Notes: generated by a model from the sequence alone, not told the origin. 64,000 nucleotides of DNA from Stenotrophomonas panacihumi (GCF_001431645.1 NZ_LLXU01000092.1:1-64000), one strand, 5' to 3'; positions 53,792 to 63,277 are shown, counted from the first letter of the stretch. Translations and numbers: made by a program.

Positions 53792-54520
53792 TCACGGCAA
53801 GGGCGTGTCCTGCGGCTTGGTGTCCTGGGCCTGCGAGGACGCGGCCGACGGCGCGGGTTCGGTCACGGGCGGCGGCGCCGGAAGTCGCGCCGGTGCGGTG
53901 ACTTCCGGCGCGACTTCCGGCGCAGGCGCCACGGGCGCGGGCGGTGCAGGCGGTGGAGGCGGCGGCGGCGCGGCCTGCGCGCTCGGCTTGCCCGAGGGCT
54001 TGGGCAGGTACATGGCCAGGCGCTCGAAGAAGCGCTTGTAGAAATCCGCGTCCTGCACGGTGACGCTGGCCACGCGCACCATCGAATCGTTGCTGCTGCC
54101 CACCGGCAGCGATACCGAACCCAGCACGCCCACGCCCACGCTGGCGGAGGTGGCGCTCTTCTTCAACGCATAGCGGTCCTGCACGGCACTGACGAATACC
54201 CAGGCGTGGTCGTCCTGCGCCACGCAGGAGATGCGCAGGTCGAGCTGCTCGTGCGATTCCTCGGTCGGCTGGAAGTTCTTGCTGCCCTCCACCGCCGCGG
54301 CGTCGGCACGGGCGACGATGTAGCCCTGGCTCAGCAATGCGCGCCGCGCGGCCTCGCAGGCGGCCGCAGGGGCGACTTCGAAATTGCGCGAATACGTGTT
54401 GTCGGAATTGAACGACTCGCGCACCAGCACGTGGTCGGCCTTGCCGCGGCCGCAACCGGCCAGCGACACGACAATGCCCAGGCAGGCCAGGACGGGCGCG
54501 ATGCGACGTGAAGGGATCAT
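53792..54520 (-). CDS. DUF2242 family lipoprotein with proline-rich tail
   Basis: Predicted outer-envelope lipoprotein of 242 residues. The lipobox is VVSLAGC after a short hydrophobic signal. The domain (about 25-165) contains FEVAPAAACEAARRALLSQGYIV, AVEGSKNFQPTEESHEQLDLRISC and VFVSAVQDRYALKKSATSASVGVGVLGSVSLP, the DUF2242 arrangement. The C-terminal 75 residues are mostly Pro and Ala. The function is unknown. ATG 54520 is the start that places the signal peptide at the N-terminus. Confidence 0.8.
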   Translation of the reverse strand: MIPSRRIAPVLACLGIVVSLAGCGRGKADHVLVRESFNSDNTYSRNFEVAPAAACEAARRALLSQGYIVARADAAAVEGSKNFQPTEESHEQLDLRISCVAQDDHAWVFVSAVQDRYALKKSATSASVGVGVLGSVSLPVGSSNDSMVRVASVTVQDADFYKRFFERLAMYLPKPSGKPSAQAAPPPPPPPAPPAPVAPAPEVAPEVTAPARLPAPPPVTEPAPSAASSQAQDTKPQDTPLP

Positions 54521-54689
54521 GAGGAAAGCCCGGTGGAATCCGGCCGAAGCATAGCCCCGCCGCCGTGAGCGAAGGACGAAGGCGCGCGTTCCGGCGAGCC
54601 GGGGTTCATGCCCGAACTGCGATGGGCGCGGCGGACAGGCGCGGCGGACGGTGACAAGCTGCGGGTTGATCCATCGCAAGGCCCCTCCG

Positions 54690-55565
54690 ATGTCGCTGCA
54701 ACGAATTGCCTGCCTGCTGTGCCTGCTGCTTGCCCTCCCCGCCGCGCTGGCCGCGCCGCCGTCCACCCCGCTGCGGGTGATGTCCTTCAATGTCCGCACG
54801 CCGGCGGACACCGAGCCGGGCCGGCGGTGGGAAGACCGGCGCGAGGCGATGGTGGCGGTGATCCGGCAGGCGCATCCGGCGGTGATCGGCACCCAGGAGC
54901 TCACCCCGGTGCAGTCGAAGTACCTGCAGGCGCAACTGACCGGCTATCGCGAGTTCGGCCGGGGCCGTCGTGGCGACGACAGCGACGAGCACATGGGCGT
55001 GTTCTACGACGACAGCGCGCTGACGCTCGTCCAGTCCGGCGACTTCTGGCTCTCGCCCACGCCGGATGTACCCGGCAGCATGGGCTGGGGCGATCCCTTC
55101 CCGCGCATGGTGACCTGGGGCCTGTTCCAGCGCCGCGCCGACGGCCAGCGTTTCTACCTGTTCAACACCCACTTCCCTTATCGCGACGAGGACGAACCGG
55201 CCCGCGTGCGCAGCGCGCAGGTACTGCTTTCGCGCATCGCCGCGCTGCCGGCGGATGCGCCGGTGGTGGTCACCGGCGACTTCAACAGCGAGCCCGGCAG
55301 CGACACCTGGCGCACGCTCACCACGACGCTGCGCGACGCCCGCGCCACCGCGCCGCAAGTGGAAGGCCCGCGCCTGACCTACCAGGGCTTCGGCGACGGC
55401 CCACAGCGCCAGATCGACGGCATCCTGCTGCAGGGCATGGACGCCACCCACTTCAGCACGATCGATACGCGCCCGGGCGGCCTCTATCCTTCCGACCACT
55501 ACCCGGTGCTGGCCGAACTGCGCTTCCCCGCGAAAGTCACGCCGGCCCACCAGACCGCGCGCTAG
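54690..55565 (+). CDS. Secreted endonuclease/exonuclease/phosphatase family hydrolase
   Basis: Exported EEP-fold hydrolase of 291 residues. Signal peptide LACLLCLLLALPAALAA. Active-site elements are LRVMSFNVRTP, VIGTQELTPVQ with the metal Glu, LFNTHFPYRDEDEPARV with the His, VVTGDFNSEPGS with Asp and Asn, RQIDGILLQG and YPSDHYPVLAELRF. Bacterial relatives are annotated as secreted sphingomyelinase- or nuclease-like proteins; the substrate here is open. This is the second EEP gene in the window; unlike the first at 19530 it is exported. Confidence 0.88.
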   Translation: MSLQRIACLLCLLLALPAALAAPPSTPLRVMSFNVRTPADTEPGRRWEDRREAMVAVIRQAHPAVIGTQELTPVQSKYLQAQLTGYREFGRGRRGDDSDEHMGVFYDDSALTLVQSGDFWLSPTPDVPGSMGWGDPFPRMVTWGLFQRRADGQRFYLFNTHFPYRDEDEPARVRSAQVLLSRIAALPADAPVVVTGDFNSEPGSDTWRTLTTTLRDARATAPQVEGPRLTYQGFGDGPQRQIDGILLQGMDATHFSTIDTRPGGLYPSDHYPVLAELRFPAKVTPAHQTAR

Positions 55566-55594
55566 GCTCGCGTTTTCCGCATGGGAGTGGCGCC

Positions 55595-55981
55595 ATGGCA
55601 CATCGCAGCCGATTGGCCGGCTTCATCATCGATTGCCAGGACCAGGATGCCGACGAAAGCGCGCGCTTCTGGTCCGCGGCGTTGGGCCTGGCCGCCAAGC
55701 CCGCCTACCGCGAAGGCGAGGCCGAATACGCCGAACTGGAAGGCGCGCCCGCGGGGCTGAATGTCGAAGTGCAGCGCGTCACGCATGCTTCGCGCGTGCA
55801 TCTGGATATCGAAAGCGACGACATCGACGCCGAAGCCGATCGCCTCGAGAAGCTCGGCGCCAAGCGCATCGGTTTCGTCAAACGCTGGTGGGTGATGGAA
55901 GCGCCGAGCGGCCACCGTTTCTGCATCGTGCGCATGCGCGAGGATGGTCCGGAGAAGGCGCCGGCCAACACCTGGGAATGA
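55595..55981 (+). CDS. VOC (glyoxalase/bleomycin resistance) family protein
   Basis: Small protein of 128 residues of the glyoxalase/bleomycin-resistance superfamily, glyoxalase-like subgroup: AGFIIDCQDQDADESARFWSAALGLA, RVHLDIESDDIDAEADRLEKLGAKRI and WWVMEAPSGHRFCIVR. Metal-ligand positions such as the His of VHLDI are present. Many relatives have no assigned substrate. GGGAGTGG precedes ATG 55595. It overlaps nothing and ends 1 base from the convergent LysR gene. Confidence 0.82.
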   Translation: MAHRSRLAGFIIDCQDQDADESARFWSAALGLAAKPAYREGEAEYAELEGAPAGLNVEVQRVTHASRVHLDIESDDIDAEADRLEKLGAKRIGFVKRWWVMEAPSGHRFCIVRMREDGPEKAPANTWE

Positions 55982-55982
55982 A

Positions 55983-56879
55983 CTAGGCGGCCGGCGCTGT
56001 CGCGCGCAGCCAGTCGGCCAGCTGCCGCGCCGGTACGGGCAAGGCGGCGAAATCACGTGCCACCAGCCAGAGCGTGCGCGTGGCCCAGTCTTCGGCCAAT
56101 GGCACGATGGCGAGCGCGTCGGCCACGGTACTGCGGCGGGCGGCGCTTTCCGAGACGATCGCCACGCCCGCGCCGCGCGCCACCATGCGACACAACGCTT
56201 CCATGCCCGGCACATGCGCGCGCCAATGCAGGCGTCCGCCGGCGGCCGCCGCGCGTGCGAGCAGGTGCCGCTGCAAGGCGCTGTCGCCGGACAGGCCGAG
56301 GAATGCCTCGTCGAACAGCGCGGTCAGTGCGAGCGAGGGCGCCTGCGCCCAGCGATGCGTGCGCGCGCACGCCAGCACCAGGCGATCGTGGCCCAGCGGC
56401 GCGTCGTCCAGGCCGTGGCGAGTGGCGTGGTCGGCGATCACCGCGAGGTCGGCGGCGGCGTCGCGCACGGCGTCGGCCGCTTCCACGCTGCCGCTTTCGA
56501 CCAGTGTCAGGTCCAGCGAAGGATGCGCGACGAGGAAATCGGCCACGCGCTCGGGCAGCCATTCGCTCAGCGCGGCGGTGTTGGCGAGCAGGCGCACCGT
56601 GGCGCGCTGCCCGGCGGCGTATTCGGCCAGTTCACCGCGCAGGCGCGCGACATCGCCGCCGATACGCCGGGCATGGCGCAGCAGCGCGCGCCCGGCCGGG
56701 GTCAGTTGCACGCCGCGACGCCCACGTTCGAGCAGGTCCACGCCCGCCTGGTCTTCGAGCTGGCGCAATCGCGCGCTCGCGGCCGCCAAAGACAGCGCCG
56801 AAGCGGATGCGCCGGCGGTGATGCTGCCGGCATCGGCCACGGCGACGAAGAGGCGCAGGTCGGTCAGGTCGAAATGCAT
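55983..56879 (-). CDS. LysR family transcriptional regulator
   Basis: Regulator of 298 residues. The winged helix-turn-helix is MHFDLTDLRLFVAVADAGSITAGASASALSLAAASARLRQLEDQAGVDLLERGRRGVQLTPAGRALL in standard positions, followed by a type 2 periplasmic-binding-like effector domain (about 90-295). It is transcribed divergently from the TauE/SafE permease gene 79 bases away, the usual LysR arrangement for control of the neighbour. The effector is unknown. Confidence 0.9.
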   Translation of the reverse strand: MHFDLTDLRLFVAVADAGSITAGASASALSLAAASARLRQLEDQAGVDLLERGRRGVQLTPAGRALLRHARRIGGDVARLRGELAEYAAGQRATVRLLANTAALSEWLPERVADFLVAHPSLDLTLVESGSVEAADAVRDAAADLAVIADHATRHGLDDAPLGHDRLVLACARTHRWAQAPSLALTALFDEAFLGLSGDSALQRHLLARAAAAGGRLHWRAHVPGMEALCRMVARGAGVAIVSESAARRSTVADALAIVPLAEDWATRTLWLVARDFAALPVPARQLADWLRATAPAA

Positions 56880-56958
56880 CGCGGGCTCCCAGCCTTCGGC
56901 ATGGGCGAAGGCTGGGTGAGGATATCGCGCATTGTGGGCGATCCACGGCGGCACCAAC

Positions 56959-57711
56959 ATGGTCGGCATGGACGATCTGCTGCCCTGGCTTCCCTTCCTG
57001 TTCGCCGTATTCCTGCTGGCCGGCGCGGTCAAAGGAATCAGCGGCATGGGCCTGCCAACCGTGGCGATGGCCCTGCTCGCGCTGCGCATGCCGCCCGCCC
57101 AGGCGGCGAGCCTTCTGCTGCTGCCTTCGCTGCTGACGAACCTTCAGCAGGCGCGCGGCGCGGGCGGCATGGGCCCGCTGCTGCGCCGGCTGTGGCCGAT
57201 GCTGCTGGCCATCGCGGTGGCCACGGCGTGCAGCGGCGGGGTGCTTGCCCACGGTGGCCAGGCCGCCCGCCTCGGGCTCGGCGCGATGCTGTTGCTGTAC
57301 GCGTTGTTCGGGCTGGCGCAATGGACGCTGCCCCCACCGGGGCGCCACGCGGCGTGGCTCGGCCCGCTATGCGGCGCGCTCACCGGCCTGGCCACCGGCG
57401 CCACCGGGGTGTTCGTGCTGCCGGCGGTGCCGTACCTGGTCTCGCTGCGCCTGCCCCGCGAATCGCTGATGCAGGCGCTGGGCCTGTGCTTCAGCGTCTC
57501 GACCATCGCGCTTGCCGCGGCCCTGGGTCGCCATGGCCTGCTCGATGCGCACTCGCTTTCCGCCGCGTTGCTCGTCCTGCCCCCTACCCTGCTCGGCCTG
57601 TGGCTCGGCACGCGGTTGCGCGCGCGCCTGCCGCCGCGGCTGTTCCGGCGCGTGTTCTTTGTCACCCTCGCCGGGCTGGGCGTGGAAATCCTCTGGCACG
57701 CGCTCGGCTGA
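56959..57711 (+). CDS. TauE/SafE family permease
   Basis: Integral membrane protein of 250 residues with about eight helices, of the TauE/SafE anion export family. The two internally similar halves carry FLLAGAVKGISGMGLPTVAMALLALRM and CGALTGLATGATGVFVLPAVPYLVSLRLPRESLMQALGLCFSVST, the duplicated GxxxG/TG signature. Relatives export sulfite, sulfoacetate or organosulfonates; the substrate here is not known. A GTG at 56932 and ATG 56968 are alternative starts. Control by the divergent LysR is likely. Confidence 0.85.
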   Translation: MVGMDDLLPWLPFLFAVFLLAGAVKGISGMGLPTVAMALLALRMPPAQAASLLLLPSLLTNLQQARGAGGMGPLLRRLWPMLLAIAVATACSGGVLAHGGQAARLGLGAMLLLYALFGLAQWTLPPPGRHAAWLGPLCGALTGLATGATGVFVLPAVPYLVSLRLPRESLMQALGLCFSVSTIALAAALGRHGLLDAHSLSAALLVLPPTLLGLWLGTRLRARLPPRLFRRVFFVTLAGLGVEILWHALG

Positions 57712-57727
57712 TCGCGGCGCGGCGGAT

Positions 57728-57754
57728 AAAAAAAGCCCCGCTCGCGCGGGGCTT
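57728..57754 (-). terminator. Intrinsic terminator of the prc gene
   Basis: AAGCCCCGC (57733-57741) and GCGGGGCTT (57746-57754) form a 9-bp stem with a 4-base loop. On the minus strand it runs directly into seven T residues. On the plus strand the T-run is weak, but it may also stop the convergent TauE/SafE transcript. Confidence 0.85.
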
Positions 57755-57777
57755 CTTCATGGCGACGGTCGAACCGC

Positions 57778-59961
57778 TCAGTCGGCCCAGCGGCCCGGGG
57801 CGCTCGACTGCGGCAGCACCTGCGCCGACAGCGGGCGGTCCTGCTCGAGCAGGTTCACCGCATCGGCCAGGATCGCGGCCGACTCGTGCAGCAGCGGATC
57901 CGGACGCTTCTCGGCGGCCTTCTCGCGCGCGGTGTCCTTGGCGATGTCGCGCTCGTTGCCGGTCAGGCCGTCGTCGCTGTCCTCGGCGAGCGGATCCAGC
58001 GGCATGCCGAGCTGCTTGCGCACCGCCTGGCGCTCCTTGCGCTGGTTGTCCTGCTTCTCGCGTTCGGCGCGACGCTCACCCTCGTTGAGGGAGACGTACT
58101 TCTTCGCCTTCTCCTCGCGGAACTGGTCCACGTCCTGCTCCCACCACTGGAATTCCTTGTCCTGCGCGATGCGCGAGGCATGCAGGCCTTCCAGCTTCGG
58201 CAGCAGCGGGCCGAAATTGCCGTACTGGGTGTGCGGCACCGAGGCGATGCGCGTCCACGGCAGCGCGTTGTCGTAGGTGCTTTCACCGAACTCGGTGGCA
58301 TCCACGCTCGCCGGGAAGGCGATGTCCGGCACCACGCCCTTGTGCTGCGTGCTGCTGCCGCTGACGCGGAAGAACTGCGCGATGGTCAGCTTCACCTGGC
58401 CGAAGCGCTGTTCCTCGCTGGCCGGCCAGCGGTCGAGGTCGACGATGTTCTGCACCGTGCCCTTGCCGAAGGTGGTTTCACCGATGACCAGTCCACGGCC
58501 GTAATCCTGGATGGCGCCGGCGAAGATTTCCGAAGCCGACGCCGAGCCACGGTTGATCAGCACGGCCAGCGGGCCGTCCCACGCCACCTTCTCGCTGCGG
58601 TCGCCGTTGACGGTGACGCGGCCACCGGATTCGCGCACCTGCACCACCGGGCCCTGCTCGATGAACAGGCCGGTCAGTTCGACCGCCTCGTCCAGCGAAC
58701 CGCCGCCGTTGTTGCGCAGGTCGAGCACGACGCCGTCGAGCTTGTCGTTCTTGAAGCCGGCCAGCAGCTTGGCGACGTCGCGCGTGGCCGAGGCGTAATC
58801 GGCGGCATTGCGGCGGCGGCCTTCGAAATCCTGGTAGAAGCCCGGCAGCTTGATGATGCCGATGCGGCGCTGCGGCTCGCCGTCCTTCGCCGGCAGGGTG
58901 ATGGTCTCGCCCTTGGCGGCCTGTTCGGCCAGGCGCACCTTCTGGCGGGTCAGGGTGACGGTACGGTGGTTGCCGTCGATGCCCGACTCGGCCGGGATGT
59001 ACTCGATGCGAACCTGGGTGTCCTTCTTGCCGCGGATCTTGGCCACTACATCGTCGATGCGCCAGCCGATCACGTCTTCCATCGCGCCCGACTTGTCCTG
59101 GCCGACGCCGACGATGCGGTCGCCCGGCTTGAGCGTGGCGTCGATGGCGGCCGGGCCGCCGGCGATGATCTCGCGGATCACCACCATGTCGTCCTGTTTC
59201 TGCAGCTGCGCGCCGATGCCTTCCAGCGACAGCGACATCTGCTGGTTGAAATTCTCGGCGGTGCGCGGGGTGAAGTAATCGGTGTGCGGGTCGACGGCGT
59301 TGGTGTACGCGCTCAGGAAGACCTGGAAGATGTCCTCGCCCTTGAGTTCGTTCACCGACTTGGCGAGGTTGGCGTAGCGCTTGTCCAGCGTCTTGCGGAT
59401 GTCGGCCGGCTGCTTGCCGGCAAGCTTCAGGCGCAGCCAGTCGTTCATCACCTGCTGGCGCCACAGCTTGTCGAGCTCGGCGTCATTGGCGGCCCACGGC
59501 GACTTCTCGCGGTCGTACTCGAACTTCTCGTCGGTGCCGAAATCGAAATTCTGGTTCAGCAGCTTGCGCGCGTAGCCCACGCGCTGCCCCACGCGCTGCT
59601 TGTAGACGGCGAACACGTCGAAGGCCGGGTCGAGCTGGCCGCCGCGGATCGCGTCGCCCACCTTGGCCTGCAGCGGCGCGAAGCCGTCCACGTCGGCCTG
59701 GGTGAAGTACATCTTGCTGCCGTCGAGCGACTCCAGGTAACGCTTGAACACGTCCTTGGACATCGCCTCGTCGAGCACCCGCGGGCGGTACGCGTACCGG
59801 CTGTCGGACAGCAGGCCGTAGACCAGCTTGGTGGCGGTGGACTGGTCGGCCGTGGCCGCCGGCGGCAGCGCGGTATCGGCGCGCGCCATCAGCGCCAGCG
59901 GCGTGGTCAGCGCCAGGGCCAGCAGGCCGGCGGAGATCTTCGCGGGGGCTTTGAATTTCAT
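57778..59961 (-). CDS. prc: Carboxy-terminal processing protease Prc (Tsp)
   Basis: Periplasmic S41 serine protease of 727 residues, longer than CtpA and typical of Prc/Tsp. Signal peptide LLALALTTPLALMARA. An N-terminal helical domain is followed by PDZ (about 230-320, SLEGIGAQLQKQDDMVVIREIIAGGPA), then the protease core with DLRNNGGGSLDEAVELTGLF, catalytic Ser in GSASASEIFAGAIQDYG and catalytic Lys in GETTFGKGTVQN. The C-terminal DUF3340-like helical part has EREKQDNQRKER. It degrades misfolded or tagged periplasmic proteins and cleaves peptidoglycan hydrolases. ATG 59961 starts the signal peptide. Confidence 0.95.
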   Translation of the reverse strand: MKFKAPAKISAGLLALALTTPLALMARADTALPPAATADQSTATKLVYGLLSDSRYAYRPRVLDEAMSKDVFKRYLESLDGSKMYFTQADVDGFAPLQAKVGDAIRGGQLDPAFDVFAVYKQRVGQRVGYARKLLNQNFDFGTDEKFEYDREKSPWAANDAELDKLWRQQVMNDWLRLKLAGKQPADIRKTLDKRYANLAKSVNELKGEDIFQVFLSAYTNAVDPHTDYFTPRTAENFNQQMSLSLEGIGAQLQKQDDMVVIREIIAGGPAAIDATLKPGDRIVGVGQDKSGAMEDVIGWRIDDVVAKIRGKKDTQVRIEYIPAESGIDGNHRTVTLTRQKVRLAEQAAKGETITLPAKDGEPQRRIGIIKLPGFYQDFEGRRRNAADYASATRDVAKLLAGFKNDKLDGVVLDLRNNGGGSLDEAVELTGLFIEQGPVVQVRESGGRVTVNGDRSEKVAWDGPLAVLINRGSASASEIFAGAIQDYGRGLVIGETTFGKGTVQNIVDLDRWPASEEQRFGQVKLTIAQFFRVSGSSTQHKGVVPDIAFPASVDATEFGESTYDNALPWTRIASVPHTQYGNFGPLLPKLEGLHASRIAQDKEFQWWEQDVDQFREEKAKKYVSLNEGERRAEREKQDNQRKERQAVRKQLGMPLDPLAEDSDDGLTGNERDIAKDTAREKAAEKRPDPLLHESAAILADAVNLLEQDRPLSAQVLPQSSAPGRWAD

Positions 59962-60146
59962 GGGCTTACTCTCGGCACGAAGGCCGTCATGGGGCTGCGG
60001 AGAATCATCGGACAGCACGACAGTGCCCAAAGTTGCAGCGCTTGTCATCTGTGCATTCCAGCCTAACGCGCCCGCCCGGGGTCATGCCGTGAACGACGCC
60101 TGAGGGCGCCGCTTCCGGAGCATGCTGTTCAGCAGGCAGGCGGTGC

Positions 60147-61160
60147 TCAGGCGTGGACGCCGGCACCGGCGGCCTGGCGGTCGGCGTGGTACGAGGAGCG
60201 CACCATCGGGCCGGAGGCGACGTGGGCGAAGCCCAGGCTGTAGCCGTAGTCTTCCAGCGCCTTGTATTCCTCGGGCGTCCAGTAGCGCATCACCGGGTGG
60301 TGGTGCGGGGTCGGCTGCAGGTACTGGCCGATGGTCACCATGTCCACGTCGTGGGCGCGCAGGTCGCGCAGGGTGGCCTGCACCTGCTCCATGGTTTCGC
60401 CCAGGCCCAGCATGATGCCGGACTTGGTGCTGACGTTCGGGTGCTGCGCCTTGAACTTCTGCAGCAGGGTCAGCGACCACTGGTAATCCGCACCGGGGCG
60501 CACGTTCGGGTACAGGTCCGGCACGGTTTCGATGTTGTGGTTGAACACGTCCGGCGGGTTGGCCGCCAGGATCTCCAGCGCGCGGTCCATGCGGCCCTTG
60601 CCGCGGAAGTCCGGGGTGAGGATCTCGATGCGGGTCTTCGGCGCCTGCTCGCGGATGGCCGCGATGCAATCGACGAAGTGCTGGGCGCCGCCGTCGCGCA
60701 GGTCGTCGCGGTCCACGCTGGTGACCACCACGTACTTCAGGCCCATGTCGGCCACGGTGGTGGCCAGGCTCTGCGGTTCCTTCGGATCCGGCGGCTTGGG
60801 CCGGCCGTGGGCGACGTCGCAGAACGAGCAGCGGCGGGTGCAGACCTCGCCGAGGATCATGAAGGTCGCGGTGCCGTGGCTGAAGCACTCGTGGATGTTC
60901 GGGCAGCTGGCCTCTTCGCACACGGTGACCAGACGGTTTTCGCGCAGCTTCGCCTTGAGGTTCTGCACGGCGTTGCCGGAGGGAATCCGCACGCGGATCC
61001 ACGACGGCTTGCGCAGCACCGGGGCATCGAGGAACTGCACCGGCGAGCGGTTGATCTTGTCGCCGCCCAGCTGCTTGGCGCCGGCCTGCAGGGGCGCGGC
61101 CGGAGCGCTGTCGGTCTGGACGACCTCCAGGGGGATGGTGCGGGCAGTAGGCTGGGTCAT
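60147..61160 (-). CDS. lipA: Lipoyl synthase
   Basis: Radical SAM enzyme of 337 residues that inserts two sulfurs into octanoyl-protein to make lipoate. The auxiliary [4Fe-4S] cluster motif is [12 protein letters not shown] and the radical SAM motif is CTRRCSFC; both are intact. [45 protein letters not shown] and [11 protein letters not shown] also match. It starts at ATG 61160, 15 bases after the lipB stop, so the order ybeD-lipB-lipA on the minus strand is a lipoate operon. Confidence 0.97.
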   Translation of the reverse strand: MTQPTARTIPLEVVQTDSAPAAPLQAGAKQLGGDKINRSPVQFLDAPVLRKPSWIRVRIPSGNAVQNLKAKLRENRLVTVCEEASCPNIHECFSHGTATFMILGEVCTRRCSFCDVAHGRPKPPDPKEPQSLATTVADMGLKYVVVTSVDRDDLRDGGAQHFVDCIAAIREQAPKTRIEILTPDFRGKGRMDRALEILAANPPDVFNHNIETVPDLYPNVRPGADYQWSLTLLQKFKAQHPNVSTKSGIMLGLGETMEQVQATLRDLRAHDVDMVTIGQYLQPTPHHHPVMRYWTPEEYKALEDYGYSLGFAHVASGPMVRSSYHADRQAAGAGVHA

Positions 61161-61175
61161 GGCGAGGCGATGCGG

Positions 61176-61880
61176 TCAGGCCGCTGAAGAAAGGTCGGGC
61201 AAGGTGGGCTCGGTGCGCAGTGCCAGGCCGAACTGGCGGGCCAGCTCGTCGAGCAGCACGCGCTGCACCGCTTCCATGCCGGAAGGACCGCCCAAGTCTA
61301 GCACCGAGGTCACCTGCAGGCCTTGGTAGCCACAGGGATTGATGCGCTGGAACGGTTCCAGGTTCATGTCCACGTTGAACGCCAGGCCGTGGAAAGTGCA
61401 GCCGCGGCGCACGCGGATGCCGAGCGCGGCGATCTTCGCATCGCCCACGTACACGCCCGGCGCGCCTTCGCGGCGCACGGCGATGATGTTCCATTCCAGC
61501 AGGGTGTCGATGATCGCCTGCTCGATGCGGCACACGTATTCGCGCACGCCGATGCCGACGCGGCGCAGGTCCAGCAGCGGGTAGACGACGATCTGGCCGG
61601 GGCCGTGGTAGGTCACCTGGCCGCCGCGGTCGACGTGGACCACGGGGATGTCGCCCGGCGCCAGGACGTGCTCGTCCTTGCCGGCCTGGCCAAGGGTGAA
61701 CACCGGGTCGTGCTCGACCACCCACAGCTCATCGACGGTGGAATCGGTGCGGGCGTCGGTGAAGCGCTGCATCGCGCGCCAGACCGGCTCGTACGGCTGG
61801 CGGCCAAGGAAGCGCACCACCGCCGGTTGCAGCGCCGCCGGCGTGGCCGGGGCCACCTCGCAGGCGCTTACAGCGTCCAC
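61176..61880 (-). CDS. lipB: Octanoyl-[acyl-carrier-protein]:protein octanoyltransferase
   Basis: Transfers octanoate from ACP to lipoate-dependent enzymes; 234 residues. Core motif [22 protein letters not shown], catalytic Lys in [16 protein letters not shown] and catalytic Cys in [15 protein letters not shown]. Start ATG 61880 overlaps the upstream ybeD stop by 13 bases; together with lipA downstream, this makes translational coupling likely. Confidence 0.96.
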   Translation of the reverse strand: MDAVSACEVAPATPAALQPAVVRFLGRQPYEPVWRAMQRFTDARTDSTVDELWVVEHDPVFTLGQAGKDEHVLAPGDIPVVHVDRGGQVTYHGPGQIVVYPLLDLRRVGIGVREYVCRIEQAIIDTLLEWNIIAVRREGAPGVYVGDAKIAALGIRVRRGCTFHGLAFNVDMNLEPFQRINPCGYQGLQVTSVLDLGGPSGMEAVQRVLLDELARQFGLALRTEPTLPDLSSAA

Positions 61881-62146
61881 TTCACTTCCGGGTGGTCGCG
61901 CAGGGCGGCATGGGCGGCGTCGTACTGCTCGCGGCTCTCGGCACGGAAACCGATGCGCACGGACACGTACTTGCCGTTGCTCGAATGACGCCAGCTGATG
62001 CGCTCTTCGAGCACTTCCACGCCGCTGTCGGTGAGCAGGCGCGGCAGCTCGGTCTCCAGGCCCTTGTCGGCGGTGCCCATCGCGCTGAGCTCGAAGGTGC
62101 CGGGGAACTGGAAGCCGTGATCGGGGTTGTCGGACTTGATCTCCAT
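61868..62146 (-). CDS. ybeD: DUF493/YbeD family protein
   Basis: Small alpha/beta protein of 92 residues, the YbeD/DUF493 family, often found beside lip[30 protein letters not shown] is followed by [31 protein letters not shown], with the ACT-like fold's pattern. The function is not established; an allosteric role linked to lipoate synthesis has been suggested from structure and context. ATG 62155 and GTG 62182 are alternative upstream starts; I chose ATG 62146. Confidence 0.88.
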   Translation of the reverse strand: MEIKSDNPDHGFQFPGTFELSAMGTADKGLETELPRLLTDSGVEVLEERISWRHSSNGKYVSVRIGFRAESREQYDAAHAALRDHPEVKWTL

Positions 62147-62215
62147 GGGCGCCATTATTGGGCCCCGGGCGGGCAAACCCAACCCCGGGACCGGGATGCA
62201 GCGTCGCGCATGGAA

Positions 62216-62239
62216 GCCCCGCCCGGTGGCGGGCGGGGC
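62216..62239 (-). terminator. Terminator-like hairpin after the CsgG-like gene
   Basis: GCCCCGCCCG (62216-62225) and CGGGCGGGGC (62230-62239) are perfect complements over 10 bases with a 4-base loop. On the minus strand only two T residues follow, so termination would be weak. It lies 7 bases after the stop at 62247. Confidence 0.55.
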
Positions 62240-62246
62240 GCGTGGC

Positions 62247-63227
62247 TTACTTGGACAGCTCCAGCAGGGTCGAGGAGACCCAGCCCTTGTTGCCCATCTC
62301 GTCCTCGACCTCCCACATCGCCCCCTCCTTGTTGCCGGTGGGGTACAGCATCATGCCCACGTCCAGGGTGCGCACGGCGGCGCCGGTGCCCTTGGCATTG
62401 GCGAGCAGGCGCGCCGGCTTGGCCACGGTCACCGCCTGCTGGGCGTTGCTGGCCGCGGCGTTGCCGGACAGGCCGCCGAGCTGGCTGACCATGTCGGTGT
62501 AGGCCTGCAGGTAGGCCAGCGTGATGACCTGGCCAATCTCGGTGTTGGCATAGCCGCTGGCGCCGGCCGCGCCGTAGTCGTAGCCGCTGAACAGCCGGCC
62601 GCTGCCGCCCCAGCCCAGGTCGGTCTTGGTGGCATTGCCCTCGGACATGGCGACCTGCTCGGTGGAGCGGGTGTCGGTCAGGGTGAGGACCACGTCGGCG
62701 GTCTTCTTCTTCATGTTGATGCCGCCGATCACCTGGCCGGCATTGCCACCCACCAGGCCGCCGAGCAGGCCGCTGATGGCGTTGCCGCCGGCGTTGCTGT
62801 TCTGCGAGACCAGGTCGGGCACCAGCACGTAGTCGGCGGCCTTCATCTGGCCCTTGCCGACATTGGAACGGTTGCGCAGTTCGCCACTGGCGGCGAGGTC
62901 GCGTTCGGCCTTGGCGGCGTTCAGGCCGGCACCGCGGTCCACCAGGGTGAAGCAGTGCGAGCGGTTGACGAACACCTTGATCAGCTTGGACGGCGCCGGC
63001 AGCTGCTGCCCGCTCCACCAGTTGGTCGCATCCTCCGGCTCCAGCACCGAGACCGTCCCCAACGGCTTGGCGCACACCGGAATGTCGGCTTCACCCTGTT
63101 TGCGCTGGTCCTGCGCGCTGCCCTTGAAGGCGTCCTTGAAACCCGCCGAGGCGGGCTGGCTGGTCACGGCCAGGCACAGGCCGAGCATTCCCGCGGCCAT
63201 GGCGGCCGGGACAGACAAGTTCTTCAT
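62247..63227 (-). CDS. CsgG/HfaB-like secreted protein with C-terminal SH3-like segment
   Basis: Exported protein of 326 residues. Signal peptide MAAGMLGLCLAVTSQPASAG with no lipobox Cys. The middle (about 50-240) has the CsgG/HfaB layout: LGTVSVLEPEDATNWWSGQ, IKVFVNRSHCFTLVDRG, GQMKAADYVLVPDLVSQNS and the Gly-rich GGNAISGLLGGLVGGNAGQVIGGINM, followed by ADVVLTLTDTRSTEQVAMSEG. The final 60 residues (ARLLANAKGTGAAVRTLDVGMMLYPTGNKEGAMWEVEDEMGNKGWVSSTLLEL) look like a bacterial SH3 domain. CsgG proper is a lipoprotein secretion channel for curli, so this non-lipidated, SH3-tailed form without csg neighbours probably has a different role. Confidence 0.75.
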   Translation of the reverse strand: MKNLSVPAAMAAGMLGLCLAVTSQPASAGFKDAFKGSAQDQRKQGEADIPVCAKPLGTVSVLEPEDATNWWSGQQLPAPSKLIKVFVNRSHCFTLVDRGAGLNAAKAERDLAASGELRNRSNVGKGQMKAADYVLVPDLVSQNSNAGGNAISGLLGGLVGGNAGQVIGGINMKKKTADVVLTLTDTRSTEQVAMSEGNATKTDLGWGGSGRLFSGYDYGAAGASGYANTEIGQVITLAYLQAYTDMVSQLGGLSGNAAASNAQQAVTVAKPARLLANAKGTGAAVRTLDVGMMLYPTGNKEGAMWEVEDEMGNKGWVSSTLLELSK

Positions 63228-63277
63228 GCGTCACTTCCCTCTGCATGCATCCGTTCCGCGGATGCGGTCCAAACAGT

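Noticed and set aside
54608..55594. Upstream extension of the VOC protein to a 457-residue protein
   Set aside because: The extension is a shifted-frame shadow of the secreted EEP-family gene; ATG 55595 with a good ribosome-binding site starts the VOC protein.
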